Assembly (NCBI GenBank): GCA_023653785.1
Contig: JAMKCH010035833.1
Span: forward strand, 62,001 to 126,000
Origin: Ophioderma brevispina
Lineage: Eukaryota; Echinodermata; Ophiuroidea; Amphilepidida; Ophiodermatidae
Direction of reading: 5' to 3'
DNA: 64,000 bases
Shown: in pieces, positions 44,501 to 57,255 of the stretch
How positions within the stretch are numbered: position 1 is the stretch's first letter
Layout: each line of letters opens with the position of its first letter
Position numbers and translations under genes: made by a program
Notes under the pieces: generated by a model
Told to the model about the DNA's origin: nothing
The model's database searches: none
Seen by the model: the letters and a program-made list of their open reading frames with translations, nothing else

Positions 44501-47500
44501 GGGGTTGGTAGAGGAGCGTTAGATATCATCTATAGGGGTTAGGTTCGAACCTAAATGTGTAAACAAATAAAATGTATTAAATGAGATTTTTTAAGACTAT
44601 TTTTTCTTTGGCAAGGAGGTTCACAAACCATGAGTCTTGTTCCAAGTAGTTATCAGAAATCAGTCCCTTTAAATTACCATGGCAATTTGACCCCTACATT
44701 AAGATTAACCTCCACTTCCTTAAGGCCTGTCCCTCCCTTTCACACACACACTGATCATTGTAACCAAGTTTGGTTTAATCCAAATTACAAAATTTGAACC
44801 AAAATGCCTGCATATACATACAGATATAGTGATTTCTTAGGTCCTGCTCTGAGTACACTCAAGGGCAAAAAAGACATACTTGAATGTGCCTTTGTATTTT
44901 TAGCTTTGGTGGAGTCGTGGCTCAAAACTGCAATTTTGAAAAAAAAATTAAGCTCTTTAGTCCAAAATGGTGACCTCAGTACACCCAATGGTAATTATTA
45001 CCTCAGAAATGCAAAAGTATGAAGTAGTTCATGGCCATGCCACAATACTATTTGGCATTATGGTCTTCCTCTTTTTCCCACATGATGTGGCCATGCATGG
45101 GGTTTAACCTTTTTGAATCCTACAAGAGCTATACACTATGAGCTATGGCATGCTCCTCTACCATGGTCACAGTTCAGCTAACAGTTGAGCTGTACACAAT
45201 TATGAACTGACCTTTTGTGTTCTGGGTATTCATATATCATTCCTGAAAACCAGGGTGGTGTTCTGGGTATATATATACCCGAAAATCATGAGCTTAAGTC
45301 ATCATGTGCAAAGCCAACTCCTAATAACTACTGACCCAAGACTGGCTTGTTGGACTCATTATGAATGCATTTTATGTATAAAGTACACATTATTTTTAAA
45401 AAAAATTGGGCGAAATATTGGAAAACATGTTAGCTCTGATGAGCCCCAAATAATGTCATCTGCAGGGCACCACTACAAGGGTTAGAGCCTAGTGCTAGAA
45501 CAAAACATAGTCCGGGGGGAGCCATAGTCCGGGGGCTCCATAGACGAAAATGAATAAAGTTGTGAAACGTAAATGTTGCGTTAAAGAGTCAACTGAATTG
45601 AAGTGCCTTATTCCTTACTGTTGGTAGCAGGGCCACTAGAGTACGACGGACGATTAAATTACTTTTACACCGGGGTGTGGCAGGATGTTGGGGTTTCTCC
45701 TTTGGATATTCTTCTGAATTGACTCTTGACCTTGAGTGTTGCCATTATCAAGGCTAACTCCATTTCCCTACCTCCGTGCATTGACATCAGCGCGAGATTT
45801 GATAGTTGCACCAGTAAACCTGTCCACTGGCTTAAAGCGGCAGCGTTTTTACATGCGCGCACAAAGATGGCATATCTTGATGCATGCGTAAAAGCAGTGT
45901 CGAGGTTATGACTTCACTGCACGGAGGTAGAGAAATGGACATAGGGTTCCTAAAACATCACCTGAGTTTTGAAGTGAGAATTAACATCACAGAAACTTGT
46001 TCATATGAAGGTGTATATGATCACAGATTGAGCTGTAAAGTTACCTCTACCTGGCATTCAACTTTGGGTCACTGGAGTTGGCTATTTTCCTGAATGCCAG
46101 CCCCAGTAGAAATTTTCCTCTTTCTGCAATTGTACAAATATTGACTGCTAAGAGGAGCATGGTTAACCCCCTGGGCAATGCCACCGATGATACAAACTGT
46201 TTGATTGGCTTATTACAGGACACATGAGATAGGCCTCTGAGTATAAACCAATCAAAATATTGTTTCTATATCTCTGTGTAAACCATAATTTGCTCATTAC
46301 ATTATATTACCTTCCAAGTAGCCAATCAAAATACTGCTTAGATGCCCAGGCGGATAAAATCATAGACACAAGGTGATCTCAAAACCATACTATGCCCTGA
46401 AGCAAAGCAGATCACCGAGGGCCTATATTTTAACCATGCTTTAAATAAAGAGCAGTTAATATTTGTACTTATATATACAAAATTTAAAGATTTTGTCATC
46501 TGATTGGTTAAAAGTACATCTTTAAAAAGTTTTGGCAGCCAATGATGCTTAGAGAATGCAAATGGTAGTTTGCGATTACATGCATGAGTGATATTGATTT
46601 ACACAAGGAATACGATGCCATGCGAGCTATCGCCCAAGTCATTGCTAAAAAACTGAACATAAAAGGTGGTGGGGTATGTGCGGCAGTCAAGACCCCCCTT
46701 TGCGCCTTCTTATGAGTTAGTTCGTTAGACCCCCAGGTCAAGTACGATTCAGTTCTTAAGACCCATACTTATAACAAAATTAACATATAGCTCCGTGGCT
46801 AAAATTTGGAAATTTTTACCAATTTTATGACATTTTTGGCCAGTTAGTAAGTCCACAACCTCTAATTTGGCCCAAAATCAGTTCCACCAATTTACATTAA
46901 AATTAGTAATAAAAAAATACATCGCCGTGGTCTTGGGTACAATGAGTGTCGTCTGCTTGTCGCAAGGTTGTGGAATGGGGGTCATTAACGTCACATGAGG
47001 TCACCAAACATGTCACCCCACCCTGCTCACTCCCCAACAAGTTACCTATCATTAATAGCCTAGGAACTCATGCGGTCATTGCAATCTAGTAAAGGGTGAA
47101 ACATTTTGACAACGACACACCATACACAATATACCAACAGGACATACCCAACCAGAGTAACTCTATGTGCCTTGAAAATTCTTGCAGACGACACAAAAAA
47201 AACAACTCAGTTCCAAAGACCCTACTTTCGCTAAAATTAGTTCCTTAAGGCGGAGGTTAACACCCTAGTGCTTTGTTTTTACTCGAAGTTATGATTTTTG
47301 CACATGTAAACATTCAACCTGTGTTCTATCGTTACCAACAAAGGTTATTCAATGCAGAACAATTTCTGAGTTGATTTTTTGCGATTTAAAGCAGCTAATT
47401 TGACATTTAAAGTCCAAAATCCCACATGAGTCTAACGGCGGGAATATTAATAAGCACATTACACGCCGCAGGCGCAGGAGCTAGCCATCGCGCGCGAGGT

Positions 47501-48668
47501 GACATTTTACTGGCGTAATGAAGCCTTTAGTCGCGTGTTTAATGTACGTTTGCGCAAACGCATCTTTGTTGAAAAAAACGAAAAATATTGAAAAAGGGAA
47601 AACAAAGCGCTAATTTAGACCAGACGAAATTTCAATTTCTGATGATTTTCTGGAGTAGAGAGAACAGATGTTTGATTCAATAGGGCATAAAGATTGTATT
47701 TTCTCACTTGCACAACATACTCAATTTGAAGTTCAAAGAATTAAAGTTATTTTGAGAAAGAACAGCTTGAAATGCGTTGTGAACAGTCACTTTTTTACTA
47801 AAAACGGATTTTCTCAATGTTCAATTTTAGCAAAATCGGCAAATTTTCAGACAAGATAACTCCAAAAGTACCGAAGTAAAAGTTAAGGTGTAAACTTTCT
47901 ACGCGTTTAGCAATCGGTCTTCCTGGGACGGTTTTCTCAATGTTTTATTTTTTCCATTTCTAACTAAAAGATATCTCCAAATATATACTCAAATTTGGAA
48001 AAAGAAAGGTAAAAAATCACACTTTTTTGACATTTTCCTTATCTTCGAAAAAGTAAGCTCTATTTTTCAAAAAATGGAAAAAAAAACCGTCCCTAGACAA
48101 ATTTGTCTTGTTTTCTAAAACTAACATAAGAAATAATGAAAAATTCAAATGTTTTTGTTTATGGTGCTTGAAAATTTTGGGGCAAAATCACTGTGTTTTT
48201 AGTATTTTTCTCAACATATCGGAAGTTTTACTTACTTTGATGCCCATCATCGTTATCGTCCAGTTTCTTTCTAGAAAGTAACTTTAACGGACAATATCAA
48301 ACTATTGCGAAGAGGTAGTTAACAAAACCAAAAATAGATCGGAAGCTCCAAGGTTTCACATGCCCTTTAAGCCCACGTTCGGTTGTTTCGCCCAGTGGCG
48401 TAACAGGCGCGGTGGGGGGGGCAGGTTGCCCCCTGACGACTTTGGCGAGAAAAAAAATTTGCAAAAATCATGAATTAAATCAGCCATGTTTTAGCCCTCT
48501 GACCGAGGAGAAAATTGGCCTTTTGACCCCCGGAGAGGGAAAAAGTTTCCAAGACTGGGGAAATTTGCCCCCTCAGAGCATGCAGGCCTGATACGCCACT
48601 GTTCGCACCCCTACCCAAACCAAAATTGAGTGCCCCCTGGTACACCCCAGACTGTCATTGATACTAAC

Positions 48669-49022
48669 CTCTCACTTTCAAAGTAACTCTATCTGTCAGC
48701 GGATTTGTATTCCCAGTTTCATCGTGGACAGTTGTGCAGGTTAACTCAGTATCACAGTCACCGGCTTGGTAATTATAGTCATTTAGATTTAACGTACTGG
48801 TGGTGTCATACAAGTTATCTCCTCCATCAAGACTTGATGTTTCAGACTCCTCATTCAGATCGCCACCACCTCTATCTGGTAGTCTCCAGAAAATTTCAGC
48901 TGCAGGGTTTGCATTGCGAGCTACACAGTTGAAAACTAAATCGTCTCCTTCATTTGCAATATGAGTGTCCCCAGCATCAATAACACCCTGGTCAATGTAC
49001 ATGACAATTTCATCTGGTGGAA
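48669..49022 (-). CDS. Ig2: Ig-like domain exon
   Basis: Complete 354-bp exon (118 codons), the shortest full domain, phase 1 to phase 1. The acceptor is TTTTCCTCAAACAG and the donor G|GTTAGT; the genomic frame stops directly after it. It begins VPPDEIVMYIDQG. It is the most canonical domain of the set: EGDDLVFNC with Cys at residue 33, then VARNANPAAEIFW with Trp at residue 46, the F strand CDTELTC (Cys residues 90 and 96), and VTLKVR to close. The Cys at residue 90 is the extra one. The signature C-x-A-x-x-A-x-P-x-x-x-I-x-W is common in C2/I-set domains of adhesion receptors such as nephrin-like proteins; I use this as a class resemblance only. Confidence 0.87.
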
Positions 49023-51309
49023 CTGTTTGAGGAAAAGTTTTTCCAAAAAAGAAGTGTTTAAAGCTTACTAAATTCAATGTGACCCTTCCCCAACAATGGC
49101 TACTATAAACCAACAAGTTCATAACATGTACATTGATTACAAATAAAATGCAAGGAAGTCGTCATCCAATACTGCAACAGAATATATGGACATATCAAAA
49201 TGAAAATATAATTTACAAACCATGTAAAACAATACATTAAGCACTCAAACAATTTTACTGTACACACATAAAATCAGGCCTGAAAAATTGTTAACCTCCA
49301 ATTTTGGCAAAATTGTTCTAAAGAGCAACACTTTCAGCTTTTTCAGTAGATGTTGATAAATTTTTAATAAAAGTCCCAACTTACCAATTCATTTTGTAAT
49401 TTTAAACAGAGGCCAACACCGCAACACAACATATTTTGTTTTAAGGCCTAATAATACACTAATCACTAAACATGACTTAGAAAACACTTAGAAAACACTC
49501 CAAATGGTTAACTTAGCTCCTTACTGCAACAGCATCTATATAAATATTTTTGAAATGATAAATTTATCAGAAAGTTAAAATGTAAAATATGGGATAAAAA
49601 TTATGCAACAAGTATAAATCACAAAGTACACAGAAACACTAAATACAATTTATGCACTATGATAACACTGAAACCACAACATTGAAAAAGAAATGGACAC
49701 AAATGGCTGAAAGATGCACATTTATTGGAAATGCTTTACTAACACATTTTAATACAACACATTTATAATACATAAACATAGCATATGGGGGGGGGGTAAA
49801 CAAATAAAAATTTTAAAGTATATGGAACTTGCCACCATCTGACTATGGCTCAACCAGCAATGATAAACTGTTCTAACATATGAACTGATAGAGGAATTAC
49901 TAGAAACACTAAGATCTATCAGTACAACCCCCTCATCTTTTGTAAGTTTGCATGAGAGACTTGGTTGCTATCCCTAAAGAATAGTAACAGTAATTCATAG
50001 GCAAATGGAAGTCGTATCTTGCAGCGGAGGGGGGAGGAGTACTTGATCAACACAAATGATCGTACTGGGACGTGTCACAAACATGGGTCTCACTTTCAGC
50101 CTTCTGGTATAAGAATGAACTTTTTCATGCCAATTATGGTATAGTAATGGTTTTTTTTTTAATTTTCTAAAATTTGTTTGAAAATTAGTCACATTTTCAC
50201 AATCAGAAGCCAAAAATTTTCTTAAAATTGTTGGAAAATTAGTCCAATTTCCTCGATCTGAAGCCAAATATTTCCAAATTTGCTAAAAGTTCAAAATTTG
50301 GAAGGAAAAATGGCAAATTTGTGTTAAATTGGACCCAAAATCTGCATATCTGGTATAGCTATGGATCCTTTTTTGCCAAAAATTGATAAAGATATGGGTC
50401 CTACTTCCAGACTCTTAGAGGCACGTCCCTACCCAAACCAAACTTGAGAACCCCCCCCCCTGGGTCTTTCCACTGTTGTACAAGTGTCTCTTCAGTATCT
50501 TATATACTGTATTGAAGATGGCAACACATTTCATTACTGGACAGCAAATTAAACAAGTACAGTATTCACTTGCAAAGGCATAAAGAGAACCAGAATTGTA
50601 CATTAATCATATTTTCAAGCAAAACAAACTTTGAGGACAATTTTCACACGCATTCTTCACCACAAGAGAGCAAAAACCTTTTGTGATAAACCTCACAAAG
50701 TCCTGCTGTGACTTCATGTATGCTTTTGTTCATTTCATCATGTTTTCACCCTCTAACATTCACACTCTCGTAGAAAACGAAATAAAACAGGGAACTGAAA
50801 ATTGGCAAAGTTCTATGTAGAAGAAAGATGTCATTACTTTCGGAGAAAACTATTACTAAATATTGCACTTTTTTAAGTGATTAGATTTTCCTTTGTGTAA
50901 CATTTTTTGACACCCATCATGCCCATTATGAAGGTATGATAGTGTATGGCAGGGTTCACTGATTCATGTGTGCATGTCTGAAACCATTGCATGAAAATAC
51001 TGAGTTTCAATAGGCACCAGTGGCGTAGCCGGAATCTTGCCCCCCCCCCCTCTCTTGCCCCTCTGAAAAATTAGTGATTTACATAGGCCTAATATACTAA
51101 CAAATTTTAATATGCTTTCCCCCCTGAAAATATATGTTCCCCCTTTGCCCCCGGAACCAAAAAAAGCGGCTACCACTTGTTTAGCTAAACCAGTTAACCA
51201 CTCTAAGTGGAGTACAGAGTGGTGTATGCATGGGTAAACCAATACTTCACTTGTCACATAATCAGCACATTCCCTACATAAAATATGGCACTGAATCAAA
51301 CACATCTAG

Positions 51310-51469
51310 GGGGTTGTGCCAAATTAGCGACCCTGGGTCACTAGGTCCTGATGAATTCATCAAAAGACTTGTACGGAATAAACTACAGAATTCTGCAGTT
51401 TATTCCGTACAAGTCTGATGAATTCCTCAGGGTCACTAGTGACCCAGGGTCGCTAATTGTCACAACCCA
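51310..51469. mobile_element. Near-perfect palindromic MITE
   Basis: Left half starts GGGGTTGTGCCAAATTAGCG, right half ends CGCTAATTGTCACAACCC. The arms share GACCCTGGGTCACTAG, GATGAATTCATC/TGATGAATTC and GACTTGTACGGAATAAACT, meeting at the centre AGAATTCT. Long enough to fold into a complete hairpin. Confidence 0.88.
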
Positions 51470-51653
51470 CTCTTAAGAGTGCAATCAGAGAAGATTTAGG
51501 ACATTAGATGTCGGAGCAAGACCATTACTGGTACGGTAGAAATTCATCACCATATTATCACATGGTAGCTTATAAACGGATCAACAAATGTAGCCATATC
51601 ACTATTCCCTGCAGTGAAAGACCTGGCAGACGAGAGTGCAATGAGAAAGACTG

Positions 51654-51993
51654 TTAAGGTCCGTTCATACTTCCACTGCACTGCATTGCTGTGCAGTAAA
51701 TTTACTGCAATGTTCCGTCACTTCCGCTGCACTCCTAATCGATTTACTGCAGGTCAACCCAGGTCACTGCAGGTCACGGGATGCAGTAACGTTGCAGTAA
51801 ACTTGCGGAAATTTGGCATACTGCAACACTGACTGCACCCCACTGCATCTTGCTGCATCGCCAGTTAAAATAATTTTAACTTCGTTGCAGTACTGCATTG
51901 CGTTGCAGTACTGCAAGTGATTGCAGTGACAATTTTGGTAGACTGCATTGCAGTACTGCACCGCAATGCAGTGAAGTATGAACGGACCTTTAG
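51654..51993. mobile_element. MITE rich in CACTGCA/TGCAGT
   Basis: Starts TTAAGGTCCGTTCATACTT and ends AAGTATGAACGGACCTTTA, inverted. The interior is a dense series of ACTGCA, TGCAGT and TTGCAGTA words on both strands. Related to 38333-38512. Confidence 0.82.
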
Positions 51994-52396
51994 TGTGGGA
52001 CACGACAGAAGTCTATCCACTCAACCGTTAAGCCTGGAGATGTGTGCTAATAAGGGCCAACCCTGTGTATGGGATCAAGCATTGTAAAATGGGATAAGCT
52101 GCAGCAACTACATTTTTACGGTGCACACTTGCATTTTTTTAAATGATACCGTACTGATCCGAGTATAGTCCCACCCTTTTTTAAGCTTAAAATACCTTGA
52201 AATTGGGGGGTGGGATAATGCCCGATTCTTGCCCAAAGTCGGAGTCGAAAATGTCTTGGTCTACTCGCTACTGTACTCAGTCATACAACCACTTCTTGAC
52301 TTCCGAATTTGAAACTTTTGATTAATGCGGTTTTCCAATAGTACGAAGTTTCATTCTGAAGTGGATTTCATCTTGTTTGATGTAACCAGCCATGTA

Positions 52397-52744
52397 TTGA
52401 AGGGTCATGGTCTGATCACTAATAGTCTCGTCCCCAGAACCCCCGGTTTAACAGAAGTGGTCAAAATTTTCGTATCTGAAAAAAAGCTATTTTTCTCATC
52501 TGCCTGTGAAATCTGGGGCTAAAGGATAGTTGGGTTTGGAGATATGAGCGAAAATGTGTGCCACTTTGGTTGACCGATATTAGTTTATACAGTACTCTAT
52601 GGTGCTTACAAAATCACATTTTTAGCTCTCACATCAAAACGGATTGAAATATCGGCACGGAACTTTACAGATGGGGTTTTGGGGTGAAAACCCTTCTATC
52701 AAGATGAAAACTTTATATACTTAATTCAGACCATCCCCCTTTAA
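52397..52744. mobile_element. TTAA MITE, GGTCCATGG family
   Basis: Starts TTGAAGGGTCATGGTCTGAT and ends CCATCCCCCTTTAA. It carries the family blocks AAAACGGATTGAAATATCGG and TATCAAGATGAAAACT. Confidence 0.75.
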
Positions 52745-53033
52745 TTACTATATAATGTAACTCCAGTGATTTTTTTTAGCAAAAGAAGACCAAAATAGTC
52801 ACAAGAATTGAACCAATTTGCCATCTGATATGGCGGTAGCCATGTTTGATTTGGCAACCTATATGACCTCCCAACCTAAATATTTTTTTATTCAGAGTGT
52901 TGTGAATATCATACTATTATCTTTTTGAAATATTGAGAATTTTAATTTTTTTTTAAAGAAATTGAATACTGTATTTTAGCAATGTCATGATGGAAAACAA
53001 GTGAAAAAAATGGGAATTTATGCTACCAACATT

Positions 53034-53875
53034 ATAGTCAGGGACAGAATAAGGTGACCGACTGTGTGTCTCACATAATTTGATGGTGCAAAACAAATGT
53101 TGGCCACGAAGAATAATCTGGGAACATTTCAAGCTTATTATAACAAAGTTTACTTACTTGGATTAATGCAGGGGTGTCCAACCTGCGGCCCGCGGGCCAT
53201 TTGCGGCCCGCAAGGTACTTCCCAGCAACATAAATATCAGAAATAGATTTTTAAAAATATGAATTACTTCAATTTCCTCAATCTGAAATCAAACCAGATT
53301 TTAATGAAAATTTCCAGTTTTGTTCAACAACCTTGAAACCCGAATTTTCTAAAATTGTTGAAAAATTTTCAATTTTTTTCAAACTGAAGCCAAATTTTTT
53401 TTTTGTCCCAACTTGTTCAAAAGGCGAATATGGGGGTGGTCTCGGAGGGCGGTGGGGTATCGGGGGCGGGGGAGGGGTGGGTGGCTTGTTGGGCGGTATA
53501 TATGGGTCCCTTTTCGGCAAAATTTTGTATGCTGGAGGGTCTCCTTCCAGACTCTCAAAGCAACCATAATCCAAACTTGAAACTCCCCCCGATTAATACT
53601 TGCATCTGCCCGCAATAGTTTGGATTCAACCAATTTGGCCCCTGCTTCAAAAAGTGGGGTACGCCCCTGGATTAAGGGGGTGTGGTATTTCGTGAGTCGA
53701 AAACCACTCAAATATTGGTATGGTTTGACAATTTTCAATCATAATTTTGTTTAACATGCCCCGCCCATAACTACAGCTTCACACCAATCAAAGTCCATGC
53801 CACGCTGATTGAAAATTCTTGACATACGCGCAATTGGGTGGTCGTCCTATTTCGGTCCCTGGTTCACATTAGGCG
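53034..53875. mobile_element. TATAGTCAGGGACAG element split by other repeats
   Basis: The outer parts (53034-53165 and about 53680-53875) correspond to the element at 39648-39962. Between them is inserted sequence: a CAGGGGTGTCCAACCTGCGG start typical of hAT-like MITEs at about 53170, then the GAAGCCAAAT repeat (53.27-53.60 kb), containing a G-rich stretch at 53.43-53.50 kb. Confidence 0.65.
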
Positions 53876-54585
53876 CGGCCTCTGAGCCCGACCATGACCT
53901 TGTCAAAATGTCTTCCAGTTTTCAGGAAACAACTCCCAAAAAACTATTGTCCGAATTTATGAACTGAATGATATTCAGTGGTTTGTTGATTTTTTTATAC
54001 GAAAATGGAAAAGATAATTAAAAATCTTGTAGAATCACGTCAGTGAAGTAGAAAGCCTTGAGAACGTTGACCAGAAACAGTGGTCTGGTCTGCTGAATCT
54101 TTGATACTTTGCCTTGTTCTATTTGTAACTATATGCTTTTTCACAACTTTTATAGGTTTCCAGATGTCCTTAGAAACATTCTTGAAATGGTTCTTTTTTT
54201 AAAATTTACAAATTGAATTTGGTACGAAAATGCAGATCATTCTGAATTCAGGCGAAAATGTTACTGTTTGAAGAAATAGTGTTTGCCAATTTTGCAGTCA
54301 GTGTAGGCACTTTTTTAGCATGGGCTAAATCAACTTAGAATGGGATTTTACTCGGCATGGACTATACTCGTCAGTAGGCCTACGGTAATTTTTTTTCCTA
54401 TTTTTGACTTTAGCCCATTTGACTGCATTCATCTAGACCCAAAAGCAGAAACCAAGAAGAGCTTATCATGCAAGGTTGAATGAAAGAGCTAGGGGACAAG
54501 AACAGACCATGATTGTCTTGATGAACAACCAAGTAAGACAATTAGTAGGCTCCTCTCCAAGACCTCTATCCATTTTGTCCTCAAC

Positions 54586-54924
54586 TTAAAGGGCTTTTCG
54601 AAGTGATCCACAAGCCTCGTCCCCTCCCCCCCGAACTTACCTAAAAAAAATTGAGATTTCCCATATCATCTGCCATTAACATTAGTAATCCCTGTGTACG
54701 CACGGCTGCGTACAAATTTCGGCCGTGTCTTTAGTAATTCGGAATTTTGTATTTTCTGTCCGCAAAATGACAAATTAATCACATGTCCTATGGACCGTGG
54801 GAAACAGCTTTTGCTCATACACAAACCGCAAGTCGGGATCAGCTAAAAAGTTGTGATAAGCTTTCTCAGATATCTAGTGCATGAATAAAACAGAAGGGGC
54901 TTGAATCACGAAATGCCCTGTTAA
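54586..54924. mobile_element. TTAA MITE, 'GCATTTCGTGATCC' family
   Basis: Starts TTAAAGGGCTTTTCGAAGTG and ends AATCACGAAATGCCCTGTTAA; TTAA edges. Diverged copy of 38644-38990. Confidence 0.75.
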
Positions 54925-56883
54925 GACACATCCAGTGATTATCCAAAAGATCTAAAGAACCAACTATTTGTAATTTGCAGGAATAGCTTAACGTAAGATA
55001 GTCTGTCGAATTCTCATAGTCACTTTTTTCATTGAAATTGAACAGAAAAGAAAGAAAACGCAGTGTTAAGATATGACTCTCCATTCCGTTATGTGTTGTC
55101 TAAGTGTCCGTATTGACAGTTCAATGACTAATACATACGATTTTGTGTACCTTATAGGTTGCTTCTGGCCCTTATCATTTTCAGGATGGTGTAGGGTTAC
55201 CGTACTTGTTACAGAATTCCCAAAAAGCATGTTTGATGATTTTTTAATTTTCTGATTTAGCAACTACATCACTATAGTGCCTTAAGCCTTGCAACTCTAA
55301 AGTCACAAGCAGTCAGTCAGAAGCAGACTATCAAACCAACCAATGTCACTAAATACAAATATAATAGTTTTGAGGGGAACTACTGGAAGGCAATTCCTCC
55401 AGAAATGGGTCCAGTCCATAGCCACGAATTCCGATTTTTTGTTGTCAGACCTAAGGCCAGTCATATGTGTTCGTTTTATTTTTTACTTTATCTTACTCAT
55501 GCGTGGGGTGAGGGTCGCATGAACATAGCTTTGTTGCACAGCCGTCTCTCATCCAATCAGTATTTGTACATTAACAATGAATGGCCCCTTATAAACAATC
55601 CAAACCATAAAAATCTGCTGTGTGATCAAGTTTTTCAAATAAAACTGTACAATAAAATTTTCCAATAATCTTTCCTTAAATGTGAACACTGCATTTACAT
55701 GTACCATGATATTGGATGACTTAAGTTTGATAACACAATATGTATTGCCTCAAGCCTTCCTGAAATAGTTTCTTCTCGATGAGGGCAGCATTCGGAATAT
55801 GAAGTGGCCCAAAACCTGTCTCTGTTTAGCCACTTTCCTCGTAGTATCAATTTATTCCTCATACCTCAAAACTGAAATTGAAATTATAGTAAAGCTCACT
55901 CCTTACTGTACCAGTTAATAAATGGTCAGACTTCACACTACTGGCGAGTGCCAAATTGTGTAAAATGTTTTTCTATGAAGTGTGAACTGCGCACTATGAT
56001 GAGATTGCGATTTATTCCGTATTGAAATATGTGTTTACACAATTTGGCACTCAACGACCCTCTCATTAGCATGATATAATGAATAACTCAATATGGCAGT
56101 GACAACAAATGTATATACAATACTTAATGACATAATTAATATGGCGTTTTACGTCTTGTATTTCAATTTTGGGTCAATACTTACGTCGAACACTGGACAA
56201 GGTGACATTTTCTGGTATCAACAAAAATGCCATCTAACAGTCAGGATTATCACCAAATATGGAACCTAAGACCTTTAACACTTAAGCCAGACTTTGAGCT
56301 ACTTCTAGCCCAGATTCGCTTCAGCGGTTCCATTGTTTTAGTGCAGTGAAGTTGAACCATTGCTGAAAGCTAGCAAGACATAGCAATTCTGACCGCAGCC
56401 TGCTCTAGATTTGTAGCCATAATGTCTCGCCTCGTTTTTCAATGAATCTGCAACCTGCGAATCAGCTGATCTGCCCATTAACAAGTTTGCAGACGGAATC
56501 TTTATCGCTAAAGTCCCTGAAGAATGAGGCCCAATAAATTCCCTAGCACGGGTCCTTGTTAGGGGGGTTAAGATACTGCAAAGACCGGAGACAATGAGAA
56601 ACCCTGTCCAGTCATTGGCATGAGAGGATATCATTACATAATAGTCATCTTCATATTTGGCAATAGCCACGACTCATTATTATTATTTTAAAAGATACTG
56701 CTGACTTGAATTGACAAAAACAGTTCTAAAATGGGTTAAAAATACCAATTTGACAAGTTGCATGACTAAGTGCAAGTATTTTTGCATATTGTGTAGTGTT
56801 GGGCAGTACGCTCTCACTACCCAAACAGAGGTATTGCACAAAGAAGCTTCTCATGCTTGATAACTGTATTACCAGTAACTTAC

Positions 56884-57255
56884 CCTCAACAGTGAGCAAG
56901 ATGTAGGAATCAGCACTTCCTGCATCATTTTCTGTCACGCACTGCAACCTGTGATTATGATGTGTATCAAAATCAGCAGTGATTGTGACCGTATCTGTAT
57001 TGGAACTTGCTGTACAATCTGGAGTGTCGTTAATGATGTCTGTATCGATTTCTGATGTGTCACCAGTTGGGTCGTTGTTATTTCGAAGATTCCATCTGAT
57101 GTCTGGTTCCTCATCTGCATCTTCTGAGTTACAAGTAAAAGTGTATGTGGAGCCTTCATCCAGTGCCACTGTGGTTACTGCTCCAGGAGTATTAGCCTGT
57201 GCGTAATCATCTCCACCCGAACTGATTAGTGGTAGAGTGTCTGTAGGTGGCGCCA
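56884..57255 (-). CDS. Ig1: Ig-like domain exon (most 5' intact exon here)
   Basis: Complete 372-bp exon (124 codons), phase 1 to phase 1. The acceptor is TTTTATATCCCAACAG and the donor G|GTAAGT. It begins VAPPTDTLPL. Core residues: Cys 42 in TYTFTC, Trp 55 in DIRW, and Cys 106 in HRLQC, followed by VTENDAGSADSY and the final ILLTVE strand. A third Cys at residue 81 lies in the C-to-E loop (TPDC). About 25 acidic to 3 basic residues. No signal peptide or initiator is present: the exon starts inside a codon, so an upstream coding exon must exist. The only Ig-like sequence upstream in the window is the broken exon at 61.7 kb. A tandem-Ig surface or secreted protein is the natural reading. Confidence 0.86.

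Larger units (their letters stand above)
41859..48668. other. Intron between Ig2 and Ig3
   Basis: About 6.8 kb. It holds a 53-base poly-A run (42529-42581), a hAT-like MITE (42691-42969), a repeat end with the CCAGCTATGCTGG palindrome (about 43.37-43.46 kb), a palindromic element (43.85-44.19 kb) and a tRNA-like relic (44.43-44.50 kb). At 46.19-46.33 kb is an inverse copy of the ACTATTTTGATTGG repeat. At 47.40-48.37 kb there is a possible large element that starts at TTTAAAGTCC and ends at CCCTTTAA. Small inverted fragments containing CTACCTCCGTGCA lie at 45.75 and 45.92 kb. No gene seen. Confidence 0.55.
49023..56883. other. Intron between Ig1 and Ig2
   Basis: About 7.9 kb. AT-rich DNA with nothing I can name lies at 49.1-50.0 kb. 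A copy of the GAAGCCAAAT repeat is at about 50.03-50.43 kb. Palindromic MITEs are at 51310-51469 and 51654-51993, a TTAA MITE at 52397-52744, a nested element at 53.03-53.88 kb and a TTAA MITE at 54586-54924. Unclassified sequence runs from 55.0 to 56.9 kb, including an unrecognised open frame at 56341-56670 (minus) that has no convincing splice context. Confidence 0.55.

Noticed and set aside
56341..56670. 110-codon minus-strand open frame as an additional exon
   Set aside because: No Ig pattern, no recognised family and no convincing phase-1 splice sites; may be chance.
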